This document shows positions 9,385 through 17,994 of a stretch of 64,000 nucleotides of DNA, in pieces. A program made the position numbers and the translations under genes. The stretch covers positions 123,700 to 187,699 of the forward strand of contig CATXCY010000001.1 of NCBI GenBank assembly GCA_958366945.1, given 5' to 3'. The first letter of the stretch is position 1. Each line of letters starts with the position of its first letter. This DNA comes from Bruticola sp004554425 (GTDB lineage: Bacteria; Vulcanimicrobiota; Xenobia; Xenobiales; Xenobiaceae). The notes below the pieces were generated by a model. That model searched no databases, was not told where the DNA came from, and worked only from the letters and a program-made list of their open reading frames with translations.

Positions 9385-9473
9385 ATCGTCTCATTGTAAG
9401 TTTCTGCGCCCACCGACTTTCTAGGCATGAAGTTGCGGTGTTGGCGCCTATAATACGGAGGTATTAATTTAAA

Positions 9474-9707
9474 ATGTCTGTTGCTAAGCCGAAAAAGAAC
9501 GCCCCAGCTAAATGCCGCAAATCCTGCGCTCCTATCGAAGGTCAGGATTGGGTCCGCATTGGCGGCGCCAGATGGCTCAGAGAAGTTGCCGTTAAAGAAG
9601 GCAAGTATATCCCCATTGAGTACCGTGAAGGTTATCAGCCCAAAAACAAACCCGCAGAAGCCGCTGTAGAGACTGCTGCCGAAGAAACCCCTGCTACAGC
9701 AGAATAA
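9474..9707 (+). CDS. Small basic-to-acidic protein preceding the EF-G paralogue, unknown
   Basis: The 77-residue product begins with a Lys/Pro/Ala-rich basic stretch with two Cys (KCRKSC). Its centre is compact and aromatic (DWVRIGGARWLREVAVKEGKYIPIEYREGY), and its tail is Ala/Glu-rich. A GGAGG lies about 14 bases before the ATG. Only 34 bases, holding the Shine-Dalgarno of the next gene, separate it from the EF-G paralogue, so co-expression is likely. Codon use is biased towards C-ending codons as in the EF-G gene, suggesting high expression. I do not recognise the family. A ribosome- or translation-linked role is suggested only by its neighbour. Confidence 0.75.
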   Translation: MSVAKPKKNAPAKCRKSCAPIEGQDWVRIGGARWLREVAVKEGKYIPIEYREGYQPKNKPAEAAVETAAEETPATAE

Positions 9708-9741
9708 TTATTAAAACCCGCCCGGTACGGAGGGACCGCTA

Positions 9742-11814
9742 GTGAACATTTATTCCACAGAAAAGATTCGCAATATTGGCTTGTTCGGCCACCAGGGAGC
9801 CGGCAAAACTTCTTTAGCCGAAGCTTTGCTTTATTGCTCCGGCGTTATTGACAGACTCGGCAAAGTCGAAAACGGCAACACCGTCGCCGACTTTGATCCC
9901 GACGAAATCAAGCGCGCTATGAGTGTATTTTCCGCCGTAGTTCCTATCGAGTGGAAAGAAAATAAAGTAAACATCATCGATACCCCAGGATTCTTTGACT
10001 TTGTGTCCGAGAGCCTCGGCGCCCTCAGAGTTGTCGACTGCGCTATTTTGGTAGCTGCTGCCAACTCCGGCACCGAAGTAGGTATGGAAAAAATTTGGGA
10101 TTCTTGCGAAGCTCGTTCCAAAGCCCGCATCATGTTCGTCAACAAGATGGACAAAGAGAATGCCAACTTCCATCACTTAATGGATGAAGCCAAAGAGAAG
10201 CTCAAAGGCGCTCGCGTAGTACCTATCCAGCTTCCTATCGGCGCTGCCGAGAGTTTCAGCGGTGTAGTAGACTTGATCGATCAGAAAGCCTACTCTTTTG
10301 ACGCCAAAGGCGTACCCACCGAAATTGAAATTCCTGCCGACATGGCTGACGAAGTAGAAGAGCATCGTGAACAGCTCGTAGAGGCCGCTGCTGAAGCTAC
10401 CGACGAGCTCACCGAAAAATTCTTCGAGGCCATGGAACTCTCTACCGAAGAGATTAAAGCCGGTCTCAAGATCTTAATTGCTAACGGTTCTGTAGTTCCC
10501 GCTCTGTGCGGTTCTTCCGTAACTCTCAAAGGCATTAGCTTATTGGCCGACGCCGTTGTCAATTACGCTCCCGCTCCCACTGCCGTTTCTGTGGCTAAAG
10601 ATGCCGATGGTAACGAAGTAGAAATTGCTGCCGATTCCAAGGCTCCCGCCGTAGCTCTTATTTTCAAAACCAGCTCCGACCCCTACGTAGGCAAGATTTC
10701 CTATATGCGCGTCTTCGCTGGAACTTTACGTCCCGATACCACTTTGCACAACTTAGCTCACGGTATCGACGAAAAGATCGGCAACTTGCTCTCCATTCGT
10801 GGTAAGAGCCAAGAGAAGATTTCCGAAGCTCCCGCTGGTGACATCGTGGCCGTAGGTCGTTTAGGCGCTTCCGCTACCGGCGACACCCTTTGCGATGCTT
10901 CTCGCAAAGTCACTCTCCCCGGATTAGATTTGCCTCGTCCTTTCTTCTCCAGAGCCATCAGAGCCAAGTCCAAGGCTGACGAAGATAAGCTTTCCGCCAA
11001 CTTGCAGCGCTTGCTCCAAGAAGATCCTACCCTCGAACTCGAGCGCGTGGAAGAAACTCACCAGAGCATTCTCACCGGTATTGGTGACGTACAGCTCGAC
11101 CTTTGTGTAGAGCGCCTCAAGAGAATGGGTGTGGACGTAGAACTTTACGCCCGCAAGATTCCTTATCGCGAGACCCTTAAAGGTAAGGTTTCCGAAGAAT
11201 ACCGCCACAAGAAGCAAGCTGGTGGTCGTGGTCAGTTCGGTCAGGTAGCCATCGAAATTAGCGGTCTTCCTTCCGGCAGCGGTTTCGTCTTTGAAGACAA
11301 CATCGTCGGCGGCGTAGTTTCCAAGAACTATATCCCCGCTGTTGAAAAAGGCGTACGCAAAGCTATGGAAAGCGGTATTTTGGCTGGCAACCCCGTGGTT
11401 GACGTAAAAGTTCGTCTCTACGATGGTAAGATGCACGAAGTAGACTCTTCTGATATGGCTTTCCAAATTGCCGGTATGCAAGCTTTCAAGAACGGCGCTC
11501 CCAAAGCTAAGCCCGTCATCTTAGAGCCTATCGTCAACGTTGAAGTTACTGTTCCCGACTCCTACATGGGCGACGTAATCGGCGATCTCAACTCCAAGCG
11601 CGGTCGTATCAGCGGTATGGATCCCATTGGTAACGGCTTGCAATGCATTAAGGCCCAGGTTCCTCTGGCCGAAATGCAGCGCTATGCTATCGACTTACGC
11701 AGTATCACCCAGGGTCGTGGCTCCTTCATTATGGAATTTGACCACTACGAAGAGACCCCGCCTATGGTAGCCGAGCAAGTAATTGCCGAAGCTAAGGCTG
11801 CTGCCGAGAAGTAG
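9742..11814 (+). CDS. Elongation factor G-like GTPase (EF-G paralogue)
   Basis: This 690-residue translational GTPase has G1 GHQGAGKTSL, a DTPGFFDF G3 and NKMD G4, followed by domains II-V in EF-G order; the TEMQRY-like LAEMQRYAIDLRSITQGRGSF segment is in domain V. The G1 loop differs from the AHIDAGKT form of main EF-G and resembles the EF-G2/FusA2-type paralogues, so it is probably not the primary elongation factor. Its start is GTG 9742, with GGAGGG seven bases upstream. C-ending codons are strongly favoured, which fits high expression. It may act in ribosome rescue, recycling or stress translation; which one cannot be told from the sequence. Confidence 0.88.
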   Translation: MNIYSTEKIRNIGLFGHQGAGKTSLAEALLYCSGVIDRLGKVENGNTVADFDPDEIKRAMSVFSAVVPIEWKENKVNIIDTPGFFDFVSESLGALRVVDCAILVAAANSGTEVGMEKIWDSCEARSKARIMFVNKMDKENANFHHLMDEAKEKLKGARVVPIQLPIGAAESFSGVVDLIDQKAYSFDAKGVPTEIEIPADMADEVEEHREQLVEAAAEATDELTEKFFEAMELSTEEIKAGLKILIANGSVVPALCGSSVTLKGISLLADAVVNYAPAPTAVSVAKDADGNEVEIAADSKAPAVALIFKTSSDPYVGKISYMRVFAGTLRPDTTLHNLAHGIDEKIGNLLSIRGKSQEKISEAPAGDIVAVGRLGASATGDTLCDASRKVTLPGLDLPRPFFSRAIRAKSKADEDKLSANLQRLLQEDPTLELERVEETHQSILTGIGDVQLDLCVERLKRMGVDVELYARKIPYRETLKGKVSEEYRHKKQAGGRGQFGQVAIEISGLPSGSGFVFEDNIVGGVVSKNYIPAVEKGVRKAMESGILAGNPVVDVKVRLYDGKMHEVDSSDMAFQIAGMQAFKNGAPKAKPVILEPIVNVEVTVPDSYMGDVIGDLNSKRGRISGMDPIGNGLQCIKAQVPLAEMQRYAIDLRSITQGRGSFIMEFDHYEETPPMVAEQVIAEAKAAAEK

Positions 11815-11829
11815 TTTTGCAATAAATAA

Positions 11830-11881
11830 AACAAATGAGGTTTTTCCTTTTCCTATAAGATTGGGAAGATCCTCATTTGTT
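11830..11881 (+). terminator. Inverted repeat after the EF-G paralogue
   Basis: AACAAATGAGG and CCTCATTTGTT pair perfectly around a 30-base loop, 15 bases after the stop. The T-run begins about ten bases later, so this is a weak terminator that may work with the next hairpin. Confidence 0.4.
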
Positions 11882-11917
11882 GAGGTGAGACTATTTTTTG
11901 CTTTTCTAGCAAATACA

Positions 11918-11970
11918 GCCCGACCGCTTAGGTATTTCTGAGCTCAGGTCGGGCTCGTTTTGTTTTAGTA
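11918..11970 (+). terminator. Second terminator downstream of the EF-G paralogue
   Basis: The stem AGCCCGAC / GTCGGGCT has inner pairing GCTTAG / CTGAGC and is followed by CGTTTTGTTTT. Together with the repeat at 11830 it occupies most of the 300-base gap before the lipoprotein gene. I see no gene there. Confidence 0.75.
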
Positions 11971-12118
11971 CTGTTTTTTCAGTTTATATTTATTTCTGTT
12001 TTTTACTCGAGACGCGGTAAGATCCGCCCTTTTTAACACGAAGGTTCCCTGGCAATTTAGCTTGCCAGAAAGCTTAAAATATAAAATTTTAGCAGTATAC
12101 ATTGCCAGGAGGTAAATG

Positions 12119-13708
12119 GTGAGGCACGGATTAGGCATTGCCATCTTTTCAGTTCTATCAGCGGTATCTCTCTCAGTAATCGGTTGCGGAGGCACGGGCA
12201 GCGGTATGGGCGTATTGGATCCCTTCCCTACCGGTACTCACTCAACTCCCACAGGAACTTCCACTCCAGTTCCTCCAACTCCCGACGATCCTAACGATAA
12301 AGCCTACGATCTCGTCAATACCAGCGATCTTCGCAATCCAGTTTACCAATACGTAGACGATAGCAATTATGTTTACACTGTCCAGGGCTTCACTGTCGGC
12401 GGCGCCGGCATGAGCGATCAGCAGTGCAAATACAGGCTTTTGAAATATAGCACTACCGACAAAGAGGCCGAGCCTCAAGAAGTTACTATCGAAATTCGTA
12501 ACGGTAATGGCTATAGCAAAGGCGACTTAGCTAACCCATACTATATCACTGGTATTATTGACAGCATGGGCACTGCAGATGACAAAGCAGACGACCATCT
12601 CTATTTAGCCGTTACCGATTTGGGTACTACCAAAGCTGTCTATTTGATGGATCTTGGTGCTCGCAAAGGAGGCTGGAACAAGGCTAGAGCCGTCAACATA
12701 TTTGATTGCGGAACCAATTTAGCGGCGACTTGCCCTCTGACTTGCTCATTTGGCAGCAGCAGTTTCAATCGCGGAGAGGATGCCATTAACACTCTGTTCT
12801 ATACCGATTATAAAGAGAATGGCTCAGTTAAATTTGTCGCTTTTGATGAAAAGATCTTCGATAATGGTAGACTAGCAGATCTGAGTGGCAACCTTACCAA
12901 TTGCGGTAATGTATTTGCCTTGCCCTTAAACTACCCAGCCGTAGTAAAAGCTAGCGAAGGACCTTGGGCAACCGTAACTTGCCAGGGAGACAGCAAAATT
13001 TACTTCTTCGCCAACAATAATAGCTTGACAGCTTTTAGAGGCGATAGTAAATACCCGTTGGCTGACACCGCCAAAAAATACGTAAACTACATTCAGCCTG
13101 AAGACAAAAACATTGATTTGCAAAATCCCTACGATTTTGCCTGGACTTCCGGCGTAACTGACAACGATGGAGAGGACAACCAGTACCTTACCATTGCTAG
13201 CGGTTTTGCTTTGGATAAATATGGCAAAGCCAGTTCCACTTACGACAAGGGCGCTCTCTGGATCTATAAATTTGATAGTAAGTATGCCGATAGTTTGCAA
13301 AACTTGCGTAATAACGACGGCGAATACACTCTTATCCTTAACAAATTGCAATATCCCATCAATGTAGCCTTTACTAATCCTTTGGATCAAAGCGACAAAC
13401 GTTACTTAGATATTGCCTATTTGACTACCGGAACCAGCACAAATTACAACGTCAAAGATTTGCAAGGTACGCTTAGCTTCTGCCGCTACGATGCTAAGAG
13501 CAAAAAGATCGTCAACAAGTCTGATGTTGATCTCTTAGAAAAGATCGTCGATCCTTTCGGCTTGGTAGCTCTTCCCGGCGCCTTAAAGGAAGGATCTTAT
13601 CCCGTTCAGTTCCTGTTTACCACCCACTGGAACTGGGGCAGCGTCTTTACTGAAAAGAGTCACATCTACTCTTACAGCAAAGATATTGATTTAGAAGCAG
13701 GCAATTAA
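12119..13708 (+). CDS. Secreted lipoprotein of unknown function
   Basis: About 529 residues. A lipoprotein signal peptide (short basic start, hydrophobic core, VIGC lipobox at about residue 22) is followed by a Gly/Thr/Pro-rich linker (GTHSTPTGTSTPVPPTPDD) and a large beta-rich, Asp/Asn/Tyr-rich domain with no motif I recognise. AGGAGG at 12107-12112 is three bases from ATG 12116 but six from GTG 12119, so GTG is the likelier start; the protein is the same but for one residue. The domain could be a propeller of the kind that binds glycans or protein, as several segments alternate short strands with YLDIAYLTTG-like turns. That is a guess. Confidence 0.75.
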   Translation: MRHGLGIAIFSVLSAVSLSVIGCGGTGSGMGVLDPFPTGTHSTPTGTSTPVPPTPDDPNDKAYDLVNTSDLRNPVYQYVDDSNYVYTVQGFTVGGAGMSDQQCKYRLLKYSTTDKEAEPQEVTIEIRNGNGYSKGDLANPYYITGIIDSMGTADDKADDHLYLAVTDLGTTKAVYLMDLGARKGGWNKARAVNIFDCGTNLAATCPLTCSFGSSSFNRGEDAINTLFYTDYKENGSVKFVAFDEKIFDNGRLADLSGNLTNCGNVFALPLNYPAVVKASEGPWATVTCQGDSKIYFFANNNSLTAFRGDSKYPLADTAKKYVNYIQPEDKNIDLQNPYDFAWTSGVTDNDGEDNQYLTIASGFALDKYGKASSTYDKGALWIYKFDSKYADSLQNLRNNDGEYTLILNKLQYPINVAFTNPLDQSDKRYLDIAYLTTGTSTNYNVKDLQGTLSFCRYDAKSKKIVNKSDVDLLEKIVDPFGLVALPGALKEGSYPVQFLFTTHWNWGSVFTEKSHIYSYSKDIDLEAGN

Positions 13709-14019
13709 GCCATCTAAAGCTTCAGATCATTTCTGATGTTCGAGAGCGCTCGTCCTTCAGTAAGAAGAGATGAGCGCTCTTGCTTTGTACCGATTTTAAG
13801 ATTTAATTAAGCAAAAAGGGAGAATTGGCCCTTTGCAAAACTTAGTATTAGCCCTAGATTATTAAATTTTTAGTGGGATAATACGTAAATTAGTATAATC
13901 TTATATTGTAGCGTTTTTGCCCTAGGCTAAAATAAAAATTTTTAGCTTGATGGTTCCCCTCGAAAACGCGATTCAGGTAGATGCAAGATGCGGCGTGATG
14001 CTGCCTAAGAGAGAGAGCT
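13709..14019. other. 311-base intergenic region
   Basis: I see no gene. The region holds the hairpin at 13743-13780, a second short dyad (GCAAA...GGG / CCCTTTGC, 13811-13837), and a good -10-like TATAAT at 13894-13899 with only a poor -35 (TAGTGG). The last part is a leader to the gene at 14020. Confidence 0.5.
13743..13786 (+). terminator. Hairpin after the lipoprotein gene
   Basis: A 12-bp stem, AGAGCGCTCGTC / GATGAGCGCTCT with one G-T pair, is followed by TGCTTTG. The stem is strong but the T-tract short. Confidence 0.65.
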
Positions 14020-14715
14020 ATGGTAAAATTTGTTAAAATCATAATAGTTTTTGCAGTGTTGCTATGGATTGTCAACATGTTCTTCGGTTCAGATACGAAC
14101 ACTATTTCTTTTGTTGGCAAAAGGGATGTAACGGCCCTCTTCTCTAAAGACTTAGCTCAAAAAGTAAAGCAAGGCCACCTCGTTATCGTAGATAAAGACG
14201 AAAGTGACAAATACATTCAAGAAGATTTGGCCACTCACGACTTGGTAAAAGCTATGACTTTCGCTCGCTATAAGAGCGAAGTTTTGGAGCAGCCCCTTTA
14301 CATAGAGAATGAGAAGACCTTCGGCAACAGCGCGGTAGTAGCCAAAGTAGATCCTTCAGATCGCCAAGCTTGGCAGCATTTAGTGCTCTTGGAGATCGAT
14401 CTTAAAGCTGCCTACGAAAAGCGCAACCCCAAAGACTTAGACGGCTACATGAGCGAAAAAGCTCTCGACGTCAAACGCGTTCCCCAAACTATGCAAGAGT
14501 TTATTGCTAAATACCCCAACTCTTTCGTAGTGACTACAGCTTTGGCCCATATTGAGTACAGCCTTTGCAACGCTCAAAATAAGGCCGCACAAGCTATTCA
14601 AATTTATGACAAACTGGCTGCTAAATATCCTAACAGCGAAGTTCTGAAAGAGTACTTGCCTCAGTACAAAGAGAGAGCTTCTGCCAAACTTTCCAGTAAA
14701 GTAGCTATGTTCTAA
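14020..14715 (+). CDS. Membrane-anchored protein of unknown function, TPR-like C-terminus
   Basis: The 231-residue product starts with an N-terminal signal-anchor (residues 4-22) and continues as a mainly helical, charged domain. The last 70 residues (EFIAKYPNSFVVTTALAHIEYSLCNAQN, cited in part, then AAQAIQIYDKLAAKYPNSEVLKEYL) show two Y-P-N-S repeats and spacing like tetratricopeptide-type helical repeats. It therefore probably sits on the membrane and makes protein contacts. It is monocistronic, ending at the bidirectional terminator shared with the superoxide reductase gene. The family is not recognised. Confidence 0.72.
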   Translation: MVKFVKIIIVFAVLLWIVNMFFGSDTNTISFVGKRDVTALFSKDLAQKVKQGHLVIVDKDESDKYIQEDLATHDLVKAMTFARYKSEVLEQPLYIENEKTFGNSAVVAKVDPSDRQAWQHLVLLEIDLKAAYEKRNPKDLDGYMSEKALDVKRVPQTMQEFIAKYPNSFVVTTALAHIEYSLCNAQNKAAQAIQIYDKLAAKYPNSEVLKEYLPQYKERASAKLSSKVAMF

Positions 14716-14730
14716 TCAGTACATAAAACT

Positions 14731-14781
14731 TATCAATAAAAAAATGACCATCTGGAAGAGATGGTCATTTTTTTATTGATA
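14731..14781. terminator. Bidirectional terminator between convergent genes
   Basis: A perfect 23-bp inverted repeat (14731-14753 and 14759-14781) with a five-base loop has a GC-rich core, ATGACCATCT / AGATGGTCAT, flanked by an A7 tract on the left and a T7 tract on the right. It can terminate both the gene ending at 14715 and the minus-strand gene ending at 14835. Confidence 0.95.
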
Positions 14782-14834
14782 ATTAGAAACGATTCCGATA
14801 ATTCCAAAAGTTACCGAAAGCGATTTCTAAGAAG

Positions 14835-15212
14835 CTAAATATCGGCAAACCACAACCCATGCAAATTGCAATAAGCATAAACGCGCAAAGGCTTATCGTC
14901 TACCAATTCGAACACAGCCTTAGGCTCTTCGCCGGGCTTAATAGCTTTACGCTGGCCACCTTTTTCTGTTTCCAAGTAAACCCAGGGAATGTAATGCGCA
15001 GGAATTGAAGGATGCAATACACTGCCAACCTGAACTTCTACGCGGTTACCTTTAACAGTAACAGCAGGAACGTGCTTTTCTTTAGAAGCATCCACGGAAC
15101 CAGCTTCAAGGCGCTCCATAGGATGGCCATTACATACCAGCTCAGCCTTGATTGGCTCCATGGCTCCAACAATAGTTCCACACTCGCGACAAATATAGAA
15201 CTCTCTGCTCAT
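14835..15212 (-). CDS. Desulfoferrodoxin-type superoxide reductase with incomplete centre I
   Basis: The 125-residue cytoplasmic enzyme reduces superoxide to hydrogen peroxide without making oxygen and is typical of anaerobes. The catalytic centre II ligands are all present: His47 (KEKHVP), His67, His73, Cys115 and His118 (CNLHG), with Glu45-Lys46. The N-terminal desulforedoxin-like domain should hold an Fe(Cys)4 site. Here Cys8, Cys11 and Cys27 remain but the fourth is Asn28 (VCNGHPM instead of VCCGEPM). Centre I may be absent or altered, as in other superoxide reductases with partial loss. GGGAGG about 12 bases upstream supports the ATG. The terminator at 14731 ends the unit. Confidence 0.92.
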   Translation of the reverse strand: MSREFYICRECGTIVGAMEPIKAELVCNGHPMERLEAGSVDASKEKHVPAVTVKGNRVEVQVGSVLHPSIPAHYIPWVYLETEKGGQRKAIKPGEEPKAVFELVDDKPLRVYAYCNLHGLWFADI

Positions 15213-15323
15213 ATTATTTACAATACCTCCCTAAAATATAAAAGCCAACGGCTCTACCTCCCCCACAGTATAACTATTTAAGCACTTGCGGATATAACCT
15301 TTATTTTACTTTACAATTTATTA

Positions 15324-16088
15324 TCAAATAAAGATACGCTTCCACCAAGGCAAACTAGCTCTGCGCTCAGCATCTTCCAATCTGACAGCCAACTGATTGG
15401 CTCTCATTTCAGCTTCCTTCTTGCTCTCGTTGGCCACTTCAATTTTGGCTCCCAGACGCAGAATTTCACGTTGAGCTTCATCCAAATCTTTGACCATAGC
15501 CTGAAGCTTTTCGTCTTTTTCTTTATCTTTTTGAGTGCCATCAGTTAAAAGACGCTGTACTTGTTCCAACTGGCTTTGCATATAGCCAAGACGCATAACA
15601 GCCGCTTCATGGCGCTCTAAAGGTACACTGGTAGGGAAATGAGGCTCGGGAGCAGGCTCGGCGTCTTGGGCTTCCTCTTCAGAAACATCATCTTCAGGTT
15701 CTTCAGAAGCTTCTATATACTCAAAAGAAGCCGCCTTAGGCTTATCTTCAGAGGCATTTTTAGTCTTATTTTCGTTTTCTTTGGCCAGCTCATCTTTACC
15801 TAAAGACATGCTTTCCAGATTATCTTCAAAATAATCTTCCCGACTGCGCCTAGCCCCGCGTACACGCGTCCAAGCTCCAGAAGTGCTATTGTTATTTCCG
15901 TCTAAAAATTTGGCAACTTCACTTTCGGGAATGCGCACTCCGCCTCTACCTACGCCCTCTTGGGAGGCCACTCGTCCCTGACTTACATAACGATAAACCT
16001 GGCGCTCAGTTTTTCCTATAGCAGCAGCAAACTCTGTTACCGAAAGAAGTTGATTACTGTTTGATTCTGTTGTCGATACGCTATTCAT
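15324..16088 (-). CDS. Helix-turn-helix and coiled-coil protein, MerR/excisionase-like
   Basis: Residues about 12-65 form a winged-helix of the excisionase/MerR type (LLSVTEFAAAIGKTERQVYRYVSQG, cited in part, then GGVRIPESEVAKFL). An acidic, low-complexity middle and a long coiled coil (heptads in LERHEAAVMRLGYMQSQLEQ and onward) follow, and the protein ends in a basic-hydrophobic LPWWKRIFI tip that could touch the membrane. ATG 16088 is chosen because the longer frame from GTG 16139 begins with residues outside the domain and has no Shine-Dalgarno. The shape (DNA-binding head, long coil, short amphipathic end) suggests a DNA-organising or membrane-tethering protein rather than a simple regulator. 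The gene is divergent from the subtilisin gene. Confidence 0.75.
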   Translation of the reverse strand: MNSVSTTESNSNQLLSVTEFAAAIGKTERQVYRYVSQGRVASQEGVGRGGVRIPESEVAKFLDGNNNSTSGAWTRVRGARRSREDYFEDNLESMSLGKDELAKENENKTKNASEDKPKAASFEYIEASEEPEDDVSEEEAQDAEPAPEPHFPTSVPLERHEAAVMRLGYMQSQLEQVQRLLTDGTQKDKEKDEKLQAMVKDLDEAQREILRLGAKIEVANESKKEAEMRANQLAVRLEDAERRASLPWWKRIFI

Positions 16089-16412
16089 AACCAGCGCAAC
16101 ATTGCACAAAAAGAACGGTCTTTCCTCCCCTAAGGCCACCTAGGCCAATCCAAAAAACTACAACCAAGCCAAACTTGTTTCAATGTCAATGTGAAGGCTT
16201 CACAGCGACTATTCCGCACATTTAATTAGGAAAAAGATGGAGATAAATGCAAATTGTAAGCACAATCATACTTTTGTTGACATAATGTTCACATTTTAAA
16301 TAAGAATCGACGCCCATCTAATGATAATATGATTAAGAAGTTGTTTTGTAAAAAAGATTACTACTGAGAATCAATCTCATTAGTTCTCCCGCTACTGAAA
16401 GGAGTTTCACTA
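16089..16412. other. Divergent intergenic region between the HTH gene and the subtilisin
   Basis: This 324-base region has no gene. It holds a TTGACA at 16279-16284 followed by an A/T-rich spacer without a clean -10, and a TGATAATAT at about 16323. AAGGAG lies eight bases before the subtilisin ATG. Confidence 0.45.
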
Positions 16413-17714
16413 ATGGAAATTCGTCCAACTATGAGCGCTCCTACTTCGCAGATTTACACCAGTGCGAAGTCCGCTCCTACCCAGGCCCCCGTTGAGAAAC
16501 AGCCTGAGGAAACCTTCGTTGCTTCCTCCAACAACGGCCCTGTCAACTTAATCATCACCAACAGCGACAAAGCTAAGTTGGAAGAGATGCGCGCTTCTAT
16601 TCTCGCTCAGAATCCCGAGAACCAAGTAACCGCCGAGCTTCCTTTGGTAAACGGCTTTGCTGTAACCGTCAACCCTTCCGCCGACGGTACCCTTCTTCCC
16701 AACTTGGCTAAAGCCAACGAAGAAGGCAACAGAATCTTCATGGATGCCCAGATTGGCATTCCTAAGAACGAGATGGACGATCTCGAAAACACCTTCCGTC
16801 CCTTGATGGACACTGCCAACGTCACTTTAGGCGTAGACAAGCTCCACGATCAAGGCATCACCGGTAAGGGCGTAACCGTATGCGTTATCGACACCGGTAT
16901 TGCTCAGCACCCCGACTTCGAAGGTCGTATCGTTGGCTTTAAAGATATGGTCAACGGCCGTACCGAGCCCTACGACGATCAGGGTCACGGCACTCACTGC
17001 ACCGGTATCTGCGCCGGTAGCGGCAAGACCTCCAAAGGCAAATACACCGGCGTGGCTCCTGAAGCCAGCATTGTCGGCGTAAAAGTTTTGGACCGCAACG
17101 GTTCCGGTTCTCTCTCCAACGTTATCAAAGGCGTACAATGGGCTGTTGAGAACAAAGATAAATTAAACATCGACGTCATCAGCATGTCTTTGGGCGGCTA
17201 CGTTTCCCAGAGCTACAAAGATGACCCCGTGGTACAAGCTGTTGAAGCCGCTCACGCTGCTGGTATCAGCTGCGTAGTAGCCGCCGGTAACGAAGGCCCC
17301 GGCTCCGGCACCATCGGTTCTCCCGGTAACGCTCCTCACGCCATCACCGTAGGCGCTTTGGACGACAAGGGCACCGTAGATCGCTCCGACGACGATTTGG
17401 CTTACTTCTCCAGCCGTGGTCCCAGCCGCATCGACAAGCTCGAGAAACCCGACATCTTGGCTCCTGGCGTAGACATCACCGCCGCTTCCCACAAGGGTAA
17501 AGGTTATGTAACTATGTCTGGTACCTCCATGGCCACTCCTTTCGCCGCTGGCGTAGACGTGCTCATGCACCAGGTCAAACCCAACATCAGCCCCGATCAG
17601 GTCAAAGAGATCATGATGAAGAATGCTGATGCTCTCGAAGGCGTAAGCAAATTCGAGCAGGGTAAAGGCGTTATCGATCCTCAAGAGAACATCGAGTTCT
17701 TGCTTGGTAAGTAA
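16413..17714 (+). CDS. Subtilisin-like (S8) serine protease without signal peptide
   Basis: The 433-residue protease keeps the full catalytic triad: Asp in VIDTGIAQHPDF, His in DDQGHGTHC, and Ser in SGTSMATP, with oxyanion Asn in AAGNEGP. Residues about 43-115 look like an I9-type inhibitory propeptide (PVNLIITN...FAVTVNPSADG). The N terminus is polar (MEIRPTMSAPTSQ) with no hydrophobic core, so no Sec signal is visible. It would be cytosolic or leave by an unknown route. AAGGAG eight bases upstream supports the start. Strong use of C-ending codons suggests it is one of the more highly expressed genes here. It is monocistronic and followed by a terminator. Confidence 0.93.
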   Translation: MEIRPTMSAPTSQIYTSAKSAPTQAPVEKQPEETFVASSNNGPVNLIITNSDKAKLEEMRASILAQNPENQVTAELPLVNGFAVTVNPSADGTLLPNLAKANEEGNRIFMDAQIGIPKNEMDDLENTFRPLMDTANVTLGVDKLHDQGITGKGVTVCVIDTGIAQHPDFEGRIVGFKDMVNGRTEPYDDQGHGTHCTGICAGSGKTSKGKYTGVAPEASIVGVKVLDRNGSGSLSNVIKGVQWAVENKDKLNIDVISMSLGGYVSQSYKDDPVVQAVEAAHAAGISCVVAAGNEGPGSGTIGSPGNAPHAITVGALDDKGTVDRSDDDLAYFSSRGPSRIDKLEKPDILAPGVDITAASHKGKGYVTMSGTSMATPFAAGVDVLMHQVKPNISPDQVKEIMMKNADALEGVSKFEQGKGVIDPQENIEFLLGK

Positions 17715-17756
17715 TAGCCTAACCGCTAAGGCAGCTTAGGCTGCCGTCTAAAAAAG

Positions 17757-17793
17757 AAGAGACAATCCGCGCCAGGGTTGTCTCTTTTTTTCT
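17757..17793 (+). terminator. Terminator after the subtilisin gene
   Basis: An 11-bp stem, AGAGACAATCC / GGGTTGTCTCT with one T-G pair, has a six-base loop and a T8 tail. Confidence 0.9.
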
Positions 17794-17887
17794 ATTATAT
17801 TTATATATACTGAAGCGAATTGTCATTTTTACATTTTTTACTTTACTTATTTATTGTCCAAAATCATCTTCAGTTTAAAACACAAAT

Positions 17888-17919
17888 AGCCCCGACTCTA
17901 AAACGAGCCGAAGCTATCT
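17888..17919 (-). terminator. Possible terminator after secG
   Basis: An imperfect hairpin (ATAGC..CGACTC / GAGC..AGCTAT) read on the minus strand is followed by ATTTGTGTTTTAAA. It lies about 75 bases past the secG stop. Pairing has three mismatches, so the call is weak. Confidence 0.35.
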
Positions 17920-17994
17920 CAATTCTGCAGCCTTTCAAAATACTAGCCCCCAAAGTAGACGCTAGTATGGAAAAAGTCTAGATTCAGACGTCTA

